Assembly (NCBI GenBank): GCA_012719035.1
Contig: JAAYBD010000031.1
Span: 1 to 49,230, forward strand
Source of the DNA: Clostridiales bacterium
GTDB taxonomy: Bacteria; Bacillota; Clostridia; Oscillospirales; Oscillospiraceae
Reading direction: 5' to 3'
Length of the DNA: 49,230 nt
Under the pieces are notes generated by a model. The model was not told where the DNA came from. It searched no databases and saw nothing but the letters and a program-made list of their open reading frames with translations. A program made the translations under genes and the position numbers. Below are positions 1 to 7,353 of this stretch, piece after piece; within the stretch, counting starts at the first letter, position 1, and each line of letters opens with the position of its first letter.

Positions 1-158
<158 letters not shown>

Positions 159-270
159 ATCGCGTTCTCCGTTTTTGCATCACTATCTGCTCCCGTAAGC
201 TAATTAGAGAGCGCACAGAAATATAGGTATCTTTATATATTTTTTAATCTAATCGGTGTAAATTCTTATT

Positions 271-1278
271 TTAAATTGCGAAAACAGTATATGTCATAAG
301 ACCCAGAGTTAAAAGGATAAACAAAAACATTCCCGCATTAAGAAAAACAGTTCTGAAAAGAGTTCCCTTTTCAAGCTGCATATCTGTCGGTCTGAGAACC
401 GCATCTTTTCGCTTTACGATCAAGAGGATCAGTCCCGCAATAAAAAGGGCAATAATCGCAATAATATATAGTCCAAAGCCAACCATCTGCGTGAGATTTT
501 CTTCAGCAAATCGCGCAACTTCCTCTATGTTAGTTGTATCCATATTCGACAATGCTTCTAAATCAACACCTTCGACAATGAGTGTGCTGAGTATCCCTCC
601 GAAAAAGTTAATAATTACATGGAGGAAAATCGTGTAGCGAACCCGACCTGTCCGGAGATAAATATAAGCAAACATTGCACCCAGACCAAAGGCATAAAAG
701 AATTGATACAGATTGCCATGGAAAAGTCCAAACATGAGTCCGGATACCAGAATTGCAGTTCCTTCACCGTATTGACGTATCCTGTCGATAAGCAGCCTTC
801 TGAAAATCAGCTCCTCAAAAATCGGGGCAAGCAGCACAACAAAAACTATATTGAGAAAGATATTTGAATTGTTCAGTATCCCGTATATCGGATTATCGTA
901 TTCCGTCCCTTTCATAGACGCAAACGCCGAGTTCAGCAGCGTACTGATAATGTTTCCGATATACATAATGCTAAAACACATTATCAGAAAAACAATAAAC
1001 TGACCGAAGCCCATTTTTTCCTGCTGCGGTTTTTGCGCAGGTATTTTCCGAAGGAGCAGATACCCCACAGGAACAGCAACAATATAAAGCGGTGCAAATG
1101 AAAGAAGCATCACAAACCAATTTGTATCAAGCAATTCAGGCTTATAATGCATTACTAAGCCCATCCCCACATACTGCAACAAAATAGAGATCACCAATAT
1201 TACAAAGTAAGCTAAGCCTATGCGTGAAAAGACTTTCCGGGGTTCTCTTCTTTCGGAAATGTTTTGAATCTCGTCCAT
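271..1278 (-). CDS. CPBP-family intramembrane metalloprotease (CAAX/Abi type)
   Basis: 335-aa polytopic membrane protein with about eight hydrophobic segments. The second half carries the family signature: EELIFRR (glutamate pair plus arginine), then MFGLFHGN and the distal HVIINF, which supply the metal-binding glutamates and histidines in the CPBP/CAAX-protease family. Members cleave membrane substrates or act in peptide processing and immunity; the substrate here is unknown. The start was set at 1278 because GGAGG lies 5 nt upstream; a longer frame to 1326 has no ribosome binding site. It is transcribed alone from a promoter near 1506-1535, through a leader of about 220 nt that contains an intrinsic terminator. 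The expression context, not the enzyme, is the unusual part. Confidence 0.85.
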   Translation of the reverse strand: MDEIQNISERREPRKVFSRIGLAYFVILVISILLQYVGMGLVMHYKPELLDTNWFVMLLSFAPLYIVAVPVGYLLLRKIPAQKPQQEKMGFGQFIVFLIMCFSIMYIGNIISTLLNSAFASMKGTEYDNPIYGILNNSNIFLNIVFVVLLAPIFEELIFRRLLIDRIRQYGEGTAILVSGLMFGLFHGNLYQFFYAFGLGAMFAYIYLRTGRVRYTIFLHVIINFFGGILSTLIVEGVDLEALSNMDTTNIEEVARFAEENLTQMVGFGLYIIAIIALFIAGLILLIVKRKDAVLRPTDMQLEKGTLFRTVFLNAGMFLFILLTLGLMTYTVFAI

Positions 1279-1345
1279 ACTACCTCCTGCACAAACAAAA
1301 AATGAAATTTTTGGTGTGATTACCATCCGATTGCCTATTCAAAAG

Positions 1346-1371
1346 CAAAAAACATTCGGAAGTCCGAATGT
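1346..1371 (-). terminator. Intrinsic terminator inside the leader of the CPBP protease gene
   Basis: An 8-bp perfect stem (ACATTCGG/CCGAATGT, loop of 4) is followed on the minus strand by TTTTTT. It lies between the promoter at 1506-1535 and the start codon at 1278, so it would act as a leader attenuator and not as an operon end. Confidence 0.7.
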
Positions 1372-1500
1372 CAGATAAAGCATAATGTGTCATTAACGTA
1401 TTTCTGTTTTCGGAGGCTTTCGTCATGCATAAGCCCCTCAACAGATTCTGATTAGTCCTTTGACTTTTCGCCCCGACCTTTCGAATGGTTTACAACTTAA
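1372..1500 (-). promoter_or_regulatory. Structured 5' leader, candidate riboswitch-type element (degenerate c-di-GMP-I/GEMM resemblance)
   Basis: This minus-strand RNA lies between a consensus promoter and an intrinsic terminator. Its 5' part (1450-1493) resembles the GEMM-I aptamer core as I recall it for Vibrio Vc2: AAACCAUUCGAAAG, then a GGG-rich strand, CG-AAAAGUC for CGCAAAGCC, and GGACUAA for GGCCUAA. A GUCA/UGAC stem could serve as P3, followed by CGAA. Against this, the stem carrying the GAAA loop has two internal mismatches, the guanine expected to contact c-di-GMP (Vc2 G20) is U, and no convincing P1 is seen. A second hairpin (CUGUU...AACAG with GAGG...CCUC) could compete with downstream folding. 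A regulated leader is likely; the ligand assignment is weak. Confidence 0.35.
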
Positions 1501-1505
1501 ATAAT

Positions 1506-1535
1506 ATAGTAGCAAATTCCTCTATGATTTGTCAA
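1506..1535 (-). promoter_or_regulatory. Sigma-A promoter for the CPBP protease gene
   Basis: Minus-strand -35 TTGACA (1530-1535), 18-bp spacer, -10 TACTAT (1506-1511). It is the only good promoter upstream of the protease gene, and it makes the leader about 220 nt long. Confidence 0.6.
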
Positions 1536-1598
1536 CGGCTTATTATTCGTTTTGCACCTGCGGGACACTGCCGAAAACACCAAAACAATCATAAAGTC

Positions 1599-1632
1599 AA
1601 AAGCGATAGGCAAAAGTCCGCCTATCGCTTTT
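1599..1632. terminator. Terminator downstream of the lipoprotein gene
   Basis: A 13-bp perfect inverted repeat (AAAAGCGATAGGC and its complement, loop of 8) starts 14 nt after the lipoprotein stop codon. The stem ends in an A-tract and a T-tract, so it may work in either direction. It separates the lipoprotein from the protease gene. Confidence 0.65.
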
Positions 1633-1646
1633 GATCATCCTGCTGT

Positions 1647-2426
1647 TTAAGAAATAGAATCCTTAAATGAATTCAGTTCGTCATGTGTCGCTGAATAATC
1701 CGCCCACACAGCATCAATGCTGCGTGCATTTTCACGCAGAAGCGACCTTTGGGACAGATATTCCTCGGAAGAAACCTCGCTGCCGTCAATATAAAAGCTA
1801 TTTAAGAATTCGATATCGGGGTAATCGTTGTTTCCGTCGGTTTTGGCAAAAAACTGCTTTTTTGTTACTGCCCCGTCCTCAACGGTAAATGCCGTCCAGT
1901 TATCCTCGGACCAGCCGGCAGTGGTATTATCTGCGATTATATAGGTTTTGCCGTCAACTTCGCTTATATTCAGGAAGTAGGACACATCGGTACATCCGAA
2001 TGCTGTGCCTATAGGTGTATTTAGCAATTCTACGATATCGGATCCGACACACCCGAATATGTAAGCTGTTCTGTTGCAGATAAGCAGCATTTCGGGGACG
2101 CCGTCATTTTCAAAATCTATCAGTTCTCCGTATTTCACCCCGTTCACAGCCTGAGTATCGGGATCAATATCATATTCGCCGTATTTGCCGACAAACTCCG
2201 TCACTTTATCTAAATAGAGTTCTTTATAGTCAGTTTCCTCCTCAGTTTTGTCGTCATAAGCGGTTTCTGTATTTTCTTTTTCTGTTTGATCTGCGTTCTT
2301 TTCCCCAGTACCGCCAATGCTTCCGCAGCCTGACAGCAGAGCAAAGATCATAATCAGCGCAAAAAATGGTGCGCGCTTATAGAAAACTGATTTCCTCTTT
2401 TTACATCCTTGAATTTTCTTTTTCAT
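1647..2426 (-). CDS. Secreted lipoprotein of unknown function
   Basis: 259 aa. It has a lysine/arginine-rich N-terminus, a hydrophobic stretch and a lipobox (LLSGC, cysteine near residue 34), so it should be exported and lipid-anchored. A Glu/Asp/Thr-rich linker follows the cysteine. The folded part contains GVKYGELIDFENDGVPEMLL, a pattern resembling the calcium-loop-like FG-GAP/VCBS segments of many Firmicutes lipoproteins that begin with a DxxYxE region. I do not recognise a named family. It is monocistronic: its own promoter lies at 2485-2513 and a terminator at 1599-1632. The ribosome binding site is GGGGTGG before ATG. Confidence 0.7.
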   Translation of the reverse strand: MKKKIQGCKKRKSVFYKRAPFFALIMIFALLSGCGSIGGTGEKNADQTEKENTETAYDDKTEEETDYKELYLDKVTEFVGKYGEYDIDPDTQAVNGVKYGELIDFENDGVPEMLLICNRTAYIFGCVGSDIVELLNTPIGTAFGCTDVSYFLNISEVDGKTYIIADNTTAGWSEDNWTAFTVEDGAVTKKQFFAKTDGNNDYPDIEFLNSFYIDGSEVSSEEYLSQRSLLRENARSIDAVWADYSATHDELNSFKDSIS

Positions 2427-2484
2427 TATTCCACCCCAACTTATATTAAAACTTTGATTTTTGTATTGCCCATTTTTTCAGCTA

Positions 2485-2513
2485 ATTATATCCTCGCGTC
2501 TTTATATCGTCAA
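2485..2513 (-). promoter_or_regulatory. Sigma-A promoter of the lipoprotein gene
   Basis: -35 TTGACG (2508-2513), 17-bp spacer, perfect -10 TATAAT (2485-2490), about 60 nt upstream of the start codon. Confidence 0.7.
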
Positions 2514-2747
2514 GAATAATGTTGAGAACATTTATTTCCTTATGTAATAAATTGAGAATTGTATTGAAGTTTTCTTAAATGGATAGTAAACTATTATATT
2601 AAGCAGGCAAAGCACCATAATAATTCAAACTGTCAAAAAGCAAAGCGATCCTAAGGCAACATCCCAGATTTTTGTATTATTGTATTAATATTAGAAGTGT
2701 TTAATAAAACCGGCGAAACATCCATAGTGAGAAGGGTCTTTTAACTA
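2514..2747 (+). promoter_or_regulatory. Upstream region of the FIST/GGDEF-like gene
   Basis: AT-rich non-coding stretch. The best plus-strand promoter is TTGAAG (2564-2569), 17 bp, TAAACT (2587-2592), which is a weak match. The transcript would then have a leader of about 150 nt containing GCAAAG twice. I could not fold it into a recognised aptamer. The ribosome binding site before ATG 2748 is poor (GAGAAGG, 12 nt away). Confidence 0.35.
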
Positions 2748-4538
2748 ATGAAAAACTTCTTTTATGTTTTCAGCGATAACGAGTCGCTCAAACAGTTTTT
2801 GAATTCTCCAGAGGTCAATGCGAGCGCCGCTAATACAAAGTCAGTCCTTTTTCAAATATTCTCCTCACAAACCGAAAATAAAGTGATTGACGGTATAGCT
2901 GATATAATAATAAGCGTATTTCCAACGGCAGTAATAACAGGGGCAACCACTGTCGGGGAGATTCTGGAAGGCCTGCTCTATACGAGCACGATCGTTCTTT
3001 CTATATCATTTTTTGAAACCTCAATCGTCAAATCTATTGGTCTTTCCGTTGATTCCGAAAATGAACTGAATACCGGAGAGGATTTGATTCGGGCTATCCA
3101 TGCCGCGGGACCGGATATCGCCGGCGTCCTTTTGCTCTCAACACCGCTGACCGTTAATATAGCAGAAATTTTTAAGGGAATGTCAAAGGAAGAATTAAGC
3201 TTCCCGATTTTTGGCGGCGGAACAGGTGTATATGATTCCGTAGAACATTCAATAGTATTCTGCGGAAATAATTTTTATAACAGAGGAATAGTGGCAGTCG
3301 TTTTTTTAGGCAGAGATTTGCACATTTATGCCAAGACATTTCTGGGCTGGCAATCACTAAGCAAAGAAATGACCATTACCGAGATAGATGGAATGCTTTT
3401 AAAAAAGGTTGACGATGTAAACGCATTCGATATATATAAACGATATCTTAATCTTCAAAACGATAAAGATTTTTTCAAAAATGTACTCGAATTCCCCCTT
3501 TTGCTGGAAAGAGACGGAGAAATGATTGTCCGCGTGCCGTTTTGCGTTTATGAAAACGGCTATATCGAATTTATTGCCGATTTGAAGCCCGGTGAAAAAT
3601 TCCATATAGGCTACGAAGATCCCGATATCGTTATCCGGAATTCAAAAGCCATACAAGATGACCTCTATGATTTCAGCCCGAACGTCATATTCCTCTTCTC
3701 CAACATATGCCGCCGCTTCTCTTCGCAAGCTGATATAGTTCTTGAAACACAGCCATATAATCTCATCGCGCCTACTGCGGGCCTATATACTTACGGCGAG
3801 TTTTGCAGCGTTAAAAACAAAATCCTGCTGCAGAATTCCGCTATAGTCGTCGTTGGTATGCGCGAAGGCGAAAAAAGGCCAATACAAAAAAGCAGCGTCG
3901 CTGACGAAACTTTAAACGCAAAAGCCTCTGAGCAGTATACGAATAAGCACAGCGGCATCATTTACAAATTGCTGCATTTCATAAAAACTGTTTCATCTGA
4001 ACTTGAACGCTCAAACAGGGATCTTGTCAAAATTTCGGGTATAGACAAAACCACTCAGGTATATAACAGATATAAGCTTGACAGTTTGCTTCAATATGAA
4101 ATGAACAGGAGCGTCCGCTACCACACCAATTTCTCCGTAATAATTTTGGAACCCGACATTTGTGAAAAGTATAATGATGATTCTGCACTTTGCCGCGGTA
4201 ATGACGTATTGGCTCGTTTAGCCAAAATCCTTAAAAATAATATACGCAGGACAGATGCTGTCGGAAAATGGGAAGATGAAAAGTTTCTTGTTATACTTCC
4301 GGAAACCAACCCTGAACAAGCGTGTATAGTTGCCGAAAAAATCCGGCACATTATTATAAGCTCATCGGAATTTTTCTCCGCAGAACAAATCTCGTGCAGC
4401 TTTGGAGTAAGTTCCTTTTTTGAGGGTGACGATCTGGAAAAAATAATGCTGCGGGCTGAAAAATCGCTGTGTAAAGCGAAAAGCAGCGGAGGAAATAAAA
4501 TAGTGTATACAGATCCGACAATGTCAAAAACAATTTGA
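2748..4538 (+). CDS. FIST sensory domain protein with degenerate GGDEF domain
   Basis: 596 aa, soluble, no membrane segment. Residues about 25-370 match the FIST N and C domains (a small-ligand sensing module often fused to signalling domains; note AVITGATTVGEIL near the start and the later GGGTGVYDS). After a short helical linker, residues about 425-590 form a GGDEF fold (DKTTQVYNRYKLD, then CSFGVSSF and AEKSLCKAKSSGGN). The active-site GGDEF is EDEKF (509-513), so diguanylate cyclase activity is not expected. RRTD (500-503) sits exactly where the inhibitory RxxD c-di-GMP site lies, so the domain could still bind c-di-GMP. The gene stands alone. Family assignment is firm; a receptor role is inference. 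Confidence 0.82.
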   Translation: MKNFFYVFSDNESLKQFLNSPEVNASAANTKSVLFQIFSSQTENKVIDGIADIIISVFPTAVITGATTVGEILEGLLYTSTIVLSISFFETSIVKSIGLSVDSENELNTGEDLIRAIHAAGPDIAGVLLLSTPLTVNIAEIFKGMSKEELSFPIFGGGTGVYDSVEHSIVFCGNNFYNRGIVAVVFLGRDLHIYAKTFLGWQSLSKEMTITEIDGMLLKKVDDVNAFDIYKRYLNLQNDKDFFKNVLEFPLLLERDGEMIVRVPFCVYENGYIEFIADLKPGEKFHIGYEDPDIVIRNSKAIQDDLYDFSPNVIFLFSNICRRFSSQADIVLETQPYNLIAPTAGLYTYGEFCSVKNKILLQNSAIVVVGMREGEKRPIQKSSVADETLNAKASEQYTNKHSGIIYKLLHFIKTVSSELERSNRDLVKISGIDKTTQVYNRYKLDSLLQYEMNRSVRYHTNFSVIILEPDICEKYNDDSALCRGNDVLARLAKILKNNIRRTDAVGKWEDEKFLVILPETNPEQACIVAEKIRHIIISSSEFFSAEQISCSFGVSSFFEGDDLEKIMLRAEKSLCKAKSSGGNKIVYTDPTMSKTI

Positions 4539-4564
4539 ATATAAACCGCTTTTTATAATACGGC

Positions 4565-4604
4565 ATAATAAAACCGCTCCGGTTTCAATAGAAACCGGAG
4601 CGGT
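4565..4604 (-). terminator. Terminator of the SLH-protein gene
   Basis: A 14-bp perfect stem (4573-4586 with 4591-4604, loop AATA) is followed on the minus strand by TTTTATTAT. It starts 15 nt after the SLH gene stop and also separates it from the convergent FIST gene. Confidence 0.75.
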
Positions 4605-4618
4605 CAACTCTGCTTAGG

Positions 4619-6445
4619 CTATTCAATAACAATCGACTTTGCGGCAAAGGTTGTTGAATCAGTGTAAGAGCCATATGCGGTGAGCTTTGAATTCACAGCA
4701 ATCGATGACAGATACGTGGTATTGCCTGTGCTGGCTACCAAAATAGAGCCGACAGATGATGTTTTAATATATACCAGCTTATCTGAGGGAGTAAGTATCG
4801 TAATCATTTGATTCGAAGTATCTACCTTTAATACGCTTCCCGAAACCTTTGTCGAGGAGGACATCGCACTCAGAAGATAAATCTCCGTTATCGTATTGTT
4901 GTACACAACGACCGACACCTGATCTCCGATGCGTATAGATGAGAGGGAAATTGAAGTTGTGCCGTTGTAAACAGCGGCGTCCTCATCTACTGTATACGAG
5001 GTGCCTGTTCCATTGGTCGTTATCACCCAGACAGTGCCGCTGGCTGAGGTGGTGGTGGAAGTCAGCTCTCCCGTTACGGTATTTCCCGTGCCATCAGCCA
5101 CTATTGATGTGACTTTGCACTTTTCATATTTGAGCGTGACTTTATTGCCTGCTTTCAGGCGGTCTATAGTAATGGTTTTATCGCCGCGCTTAATGATTGG
5201 AAGTTCCGCGATGTCTAATTTGAAGCTGTAGACTATGTTATTGCTGTCTGTAATTTTAAAGATTGTCGTTGTTCCGTAAGTGATTCCCGAAACTGTTCCG
5301 GTCAGCTCGACGCCTCCCGATACGGCAGAAATCTCAGTCACTACATTATTGACATATTTCAAAGTTACAAAATCACTATTAGTGATAGAAGACAGATATG
5401 CCGTCTTTCCGTCCCTTGTAACAGAGACATTTGCTGAAATCGTATAGTTTGCCATCGCGCCTGTTTTCAGATTTTTTATGTAGATATGGTTGTTTGTGGA
5501 GGACGATAAAGACATCGAAATAACGCCTCCCTGCAGCCATTTGACAGAGGATTCACTCTCTATCGCAAGACCTATGACAGCACCGTTTTTCAGCGTGATT
5601 TTGGTATAACATCCTTCGTACAAGGAATTGAGCGATTTGGTGGTCTTATTCACAGTAACGGATGCATCCGAAGCAAGCGTATAGCCTCTGGTAAGACCGT
5701 CAAAACCGCTGATTTCAACATAGCTTCCGTTTACCGAAGTTATTATGCCCTCAGTACGTGCCACGCCGTGATACGCCGCGATAGTAAGAGTTTTATTGTT
5801 CGCTTTAAGATAATCCAGCGAACGCGATACCATAGTCGCCGCGACCGCACGGGTCAGGCTTGACTGCGGAGCAAAATTGTTCCTATCGTCACCAGTAACG
5901 ACTTTAATCGAAACAAGCTCTGCTGCAGAGCCGCGGCAATCGGAAGAAATTTTGTCGGCATCGGCAAAGTTCAACCTTACGTCTTTCAATTTCTCAGCCT
6001 CAGATGTAAGCTGCATGGCTCTTACAAGGAATAGCGCAAGCTTTTCCTTCTGTATCTCGGAGTTTAGGTTAATGCTTTTCAGTTCGTCCCTTGTTATGAT
6101 TCCGGCTGCCAAGCAAACCTGAATGTTTTTATAAGACCAAGATAATGTGGAAGGAACTGCTTCTTTGACCATATCCTCATAATCTGCCTGTATCAAGTCC
6201 GACTCAAAGTCAGTAAGATTGTATAATCTTGACAGAACCACCAATGCCTCGCAGGCCGTTATATTTCTATCCGGCTTCATTGTTCCGTCATTGTAGCCGC
6301 TGAGATAACCTTTTAAGGCGAGATTTTCCATATACTCTTTTGCCCAGTGATTTTTAAGGTCCGGATACCCGGCTGCAAAAGCAGGAACGGAAAATGTCAA
6401 AACCAGCACAAGGACCAAAATAGCAGACATTATTCTTCTTTTCAT
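4619..6445 (-). CDS. Secreted SLH-domain cell-surface protein
   Basis: 608 aa. Cleavable signal peptide (MKRRIMSAILVLVLVL then VPAFAA), followed by three S-layer homology repeats in residues about 27-215. The first is typical (YPDLKNHWAKEYMENLALKG, then YNDGTMKPDRNIT). SLH repeats anchor proteins to secondary cell-wall polymers. Residues about 230-608 are Ser/Thr/Val-rich beta repeats (for instance VNGSYVEISGF and SGSVLKVDTSNQMITI) resembling the small beta-barrel repeats of Firmicutes surface proteins; no catalytic motif is visible. A good promoter lies at 6614-6642, with a 160-nt leader. The ribosome binding site is GAGAGGAT. It probably has a structural or adhesive role in the envelope. 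Confidence 0.85.
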   Translation of the reverse strand: MKRRIMSAILVLVLVLTFSVPAFAAGYPDLKNHWAKEYMENLALKGYLSGYNDGTMKPDRNITACEALVVLSRLYNLTDFESDLIQADYEDMVKEAVPSTLSWSYKNIQVCLAAGIITRDELKSINLNSEIQKEKLALFLVRAMQLTSEAEKLKDVRLNFADADKISSDCRGSAAELVSIKVVTGDDRNNFAPQSSLTRAVAATMVSRSLDYLKANNKTLTIAAYHGVARTEGIITSVNGSYVEISGFDGLTRGYTLASDASVTVNKTTKSLNSLYEGCYTKITLKNGAVIGLAIESESSVKWLQGGVISMSLSSSTNNHIYIKNLKTGAMANYTISANVSVTRDGKTAYLSSITNSDFVTLKYVNNVVTEISAVSGGVELTGTVSGITYGTTTIFKITDSNNIVYSFKLDIAELPIIKRGDKTITIDRLKAGNKVTLKYEKCKVTSIVADGTGNTVTGELTSTTTSASGTVWVITTNGTGTSYTVDEDAAVYNGTTSISLSSIRIGDQVSVVVYNNTITEIYLLSAMSSSTKVSGSVLKVDTSNQMITILTPSDKLVYIKTSSVGSILVASTGNTTYLSSIAVNSKLTAYGSYTDSTTFAAKSIVIE

Positions 6446-6613
6446 TAAAACCCAATCCTCTCTATTAAAAAATGTGCCATAGATAAAACATAGCCGAATA
6501 GTTTGCCGGCATAAACAGCCTGTCCTGCCATACTGAAGTATTGCATCAACAATCTAACAGAGTCTGTTGTAATATTCCTTATATGTAACTGCTGCATCAT
6601 TTTTGCAACTTTT
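6446..6613 (-). promoter_or_regulatory. Leader of the SLH gene with terminator-like hairpin
   Basis: Minus-strand leader of about 160 nt. Near its 3' end GCUAUG pairs with UAUGGC (6476-6494, partly through G-U pairs), and ACAUUUUUU follows (6467-6475), a weak intrinsic-terminator pattern only some 40 nt before the ATG. An upstream hairpin GCCG...CGGC (about 6493-6510) shares bases with the terminator stem, so the two are mutually exclusive. This is the geometry of attenuation, but no known riboswitch consensus was recognised. Confidence 0.35.
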
Positions 6614-6642
6614 ATTATAGTTCAAATTTTCTTAATAGTAAA
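6614..6642 (-). promoter_or_regulatory. Sigma-A promoter of the SLH gene
   Basis: -35 TTTACT (6637-6642), 17-bp spacer, perfect -10 TATAAT (6614-6619) on the minus strand. Confidence 0.7.
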
Positions 6643-6764
6643 TGGTTATTATGTAAATTGAGTGTAAAAAACGAAAATAATGGAATTACGGCATAAATTT
6701 ATCTTTAATAAGGTTCTTATATGCTGCCAATATACTATAAAATTGCTCGTTATTTTATCAAGTA

Positions 6765-6792
6765 TTGACATAAAGCCAAAATCATTTATAAT
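6765..6792 (+). promoter_or_regulatory. Sigma-A promoter upstream of the 131-aa ORF and secDF
   Basis: Perfect -35 TTGACA (6765-6770), 16-bp spacer, perfect -10 TATAAT (6787-6792). It lies about 45 nt before a GGGAGG ribosome binding site. Confidence 0.75.
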
Positions 6793-6839
6793 TAATTTGC
6801 ATTTTAATCAGACAGTTTTTTACAAGGGAGGTAAGAAAA

Positions 6840-7235
6840 GTGGCAAAAAACAATACTTTAAATAGTCTTTTTGTGTTTTTTCTTATTCTCTCCTTTCTCT
6901 TAGTCATTATAGCTTCTATGCCCTTATGTGTCGGCGCTTCACCAGATTCCAACTCTTTGGATAAGGCAGAGAAAGCAAATATACATCTTTCAGCAAGCCA
7001 AATGATTCCGGACAGCTTGGACTATAAAGCATCTGAAAGCATTACTTTTAAGTTCGGACTGCGGCAAGCCGTTCGACTCAAGCTGCCCAACATGCTAATA
7101 TGCCCATCTGACTTGCCGATACCCGCCATCACAGCTTCCAGCATTTTCCTTATGTTTTTCCCGTGCGAAATATACCCGCAGCTAAGTTCTATAAAGATAG
7201 CGGGCTATCTTCATGCTAAGGACGGCATGCTTTAG
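6840..7235 (+). CDS. Small hypothetical protein with N-terminal membrane segment, upstream of secD
   Basis: 131 aa from GTG. It has a very good ribosome binding site (GGGAGG, 8 nt) and a consensus promoter, so it is probably expressed. Residues about 9-30 are strongly hydrophobic (LFVFFLILSFLLVIIASM), which would serve as a signal sequence or anchor, with CVGA near residue 32. The remainder is polar to about residue 70, then becomes oddly rich in Leu, Pro and Ile, as if the original reading frame had been lost there. I recognise no family. No terminator was found between it and secD 118 nt later, so they may be co-transcribed. It may be a truncated or frameshifted gene. Confidence 0.45.
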   Translation: MAKNNTLNSLFVFFLILSFLLVIIASMPLCVGASPDSNSLDKAEKANIHLSASQMIPDSLDYKASESITFKFGLRQAVRLKLPNMLICPSDLPIPAITASSIFLMFFPCEIYPQLSSIKIAGYLHAKDGML

Positions 7236-7353
7236 CCGCCTTTTTCGCCGGTTCTCTAATTGACACGTTTACCTGTTTTGTCATTCTATCCCATCCACAC
7301 CAATGGCAATTTGTTTTGCAGCCGCTGGATGGGTCTATATTGGAGGAATAAGA

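Noticed and set aside
619-867. Plus-strand 82-codon frame inside the CPBP protease gene
   Set aside because: It is a shadow frame with no ribosome binding site.
2605-2720. Second GEMM/c-di-GMP-I-like leader before the FIST gene (AGGCAAAG, AAAGCAAAGC, UCCUAAGG)
   Set aside because: The sequence words resemble the aptamer, but the P2 hairpin with a GNRA loop cannot be formed and no closing stem was found.
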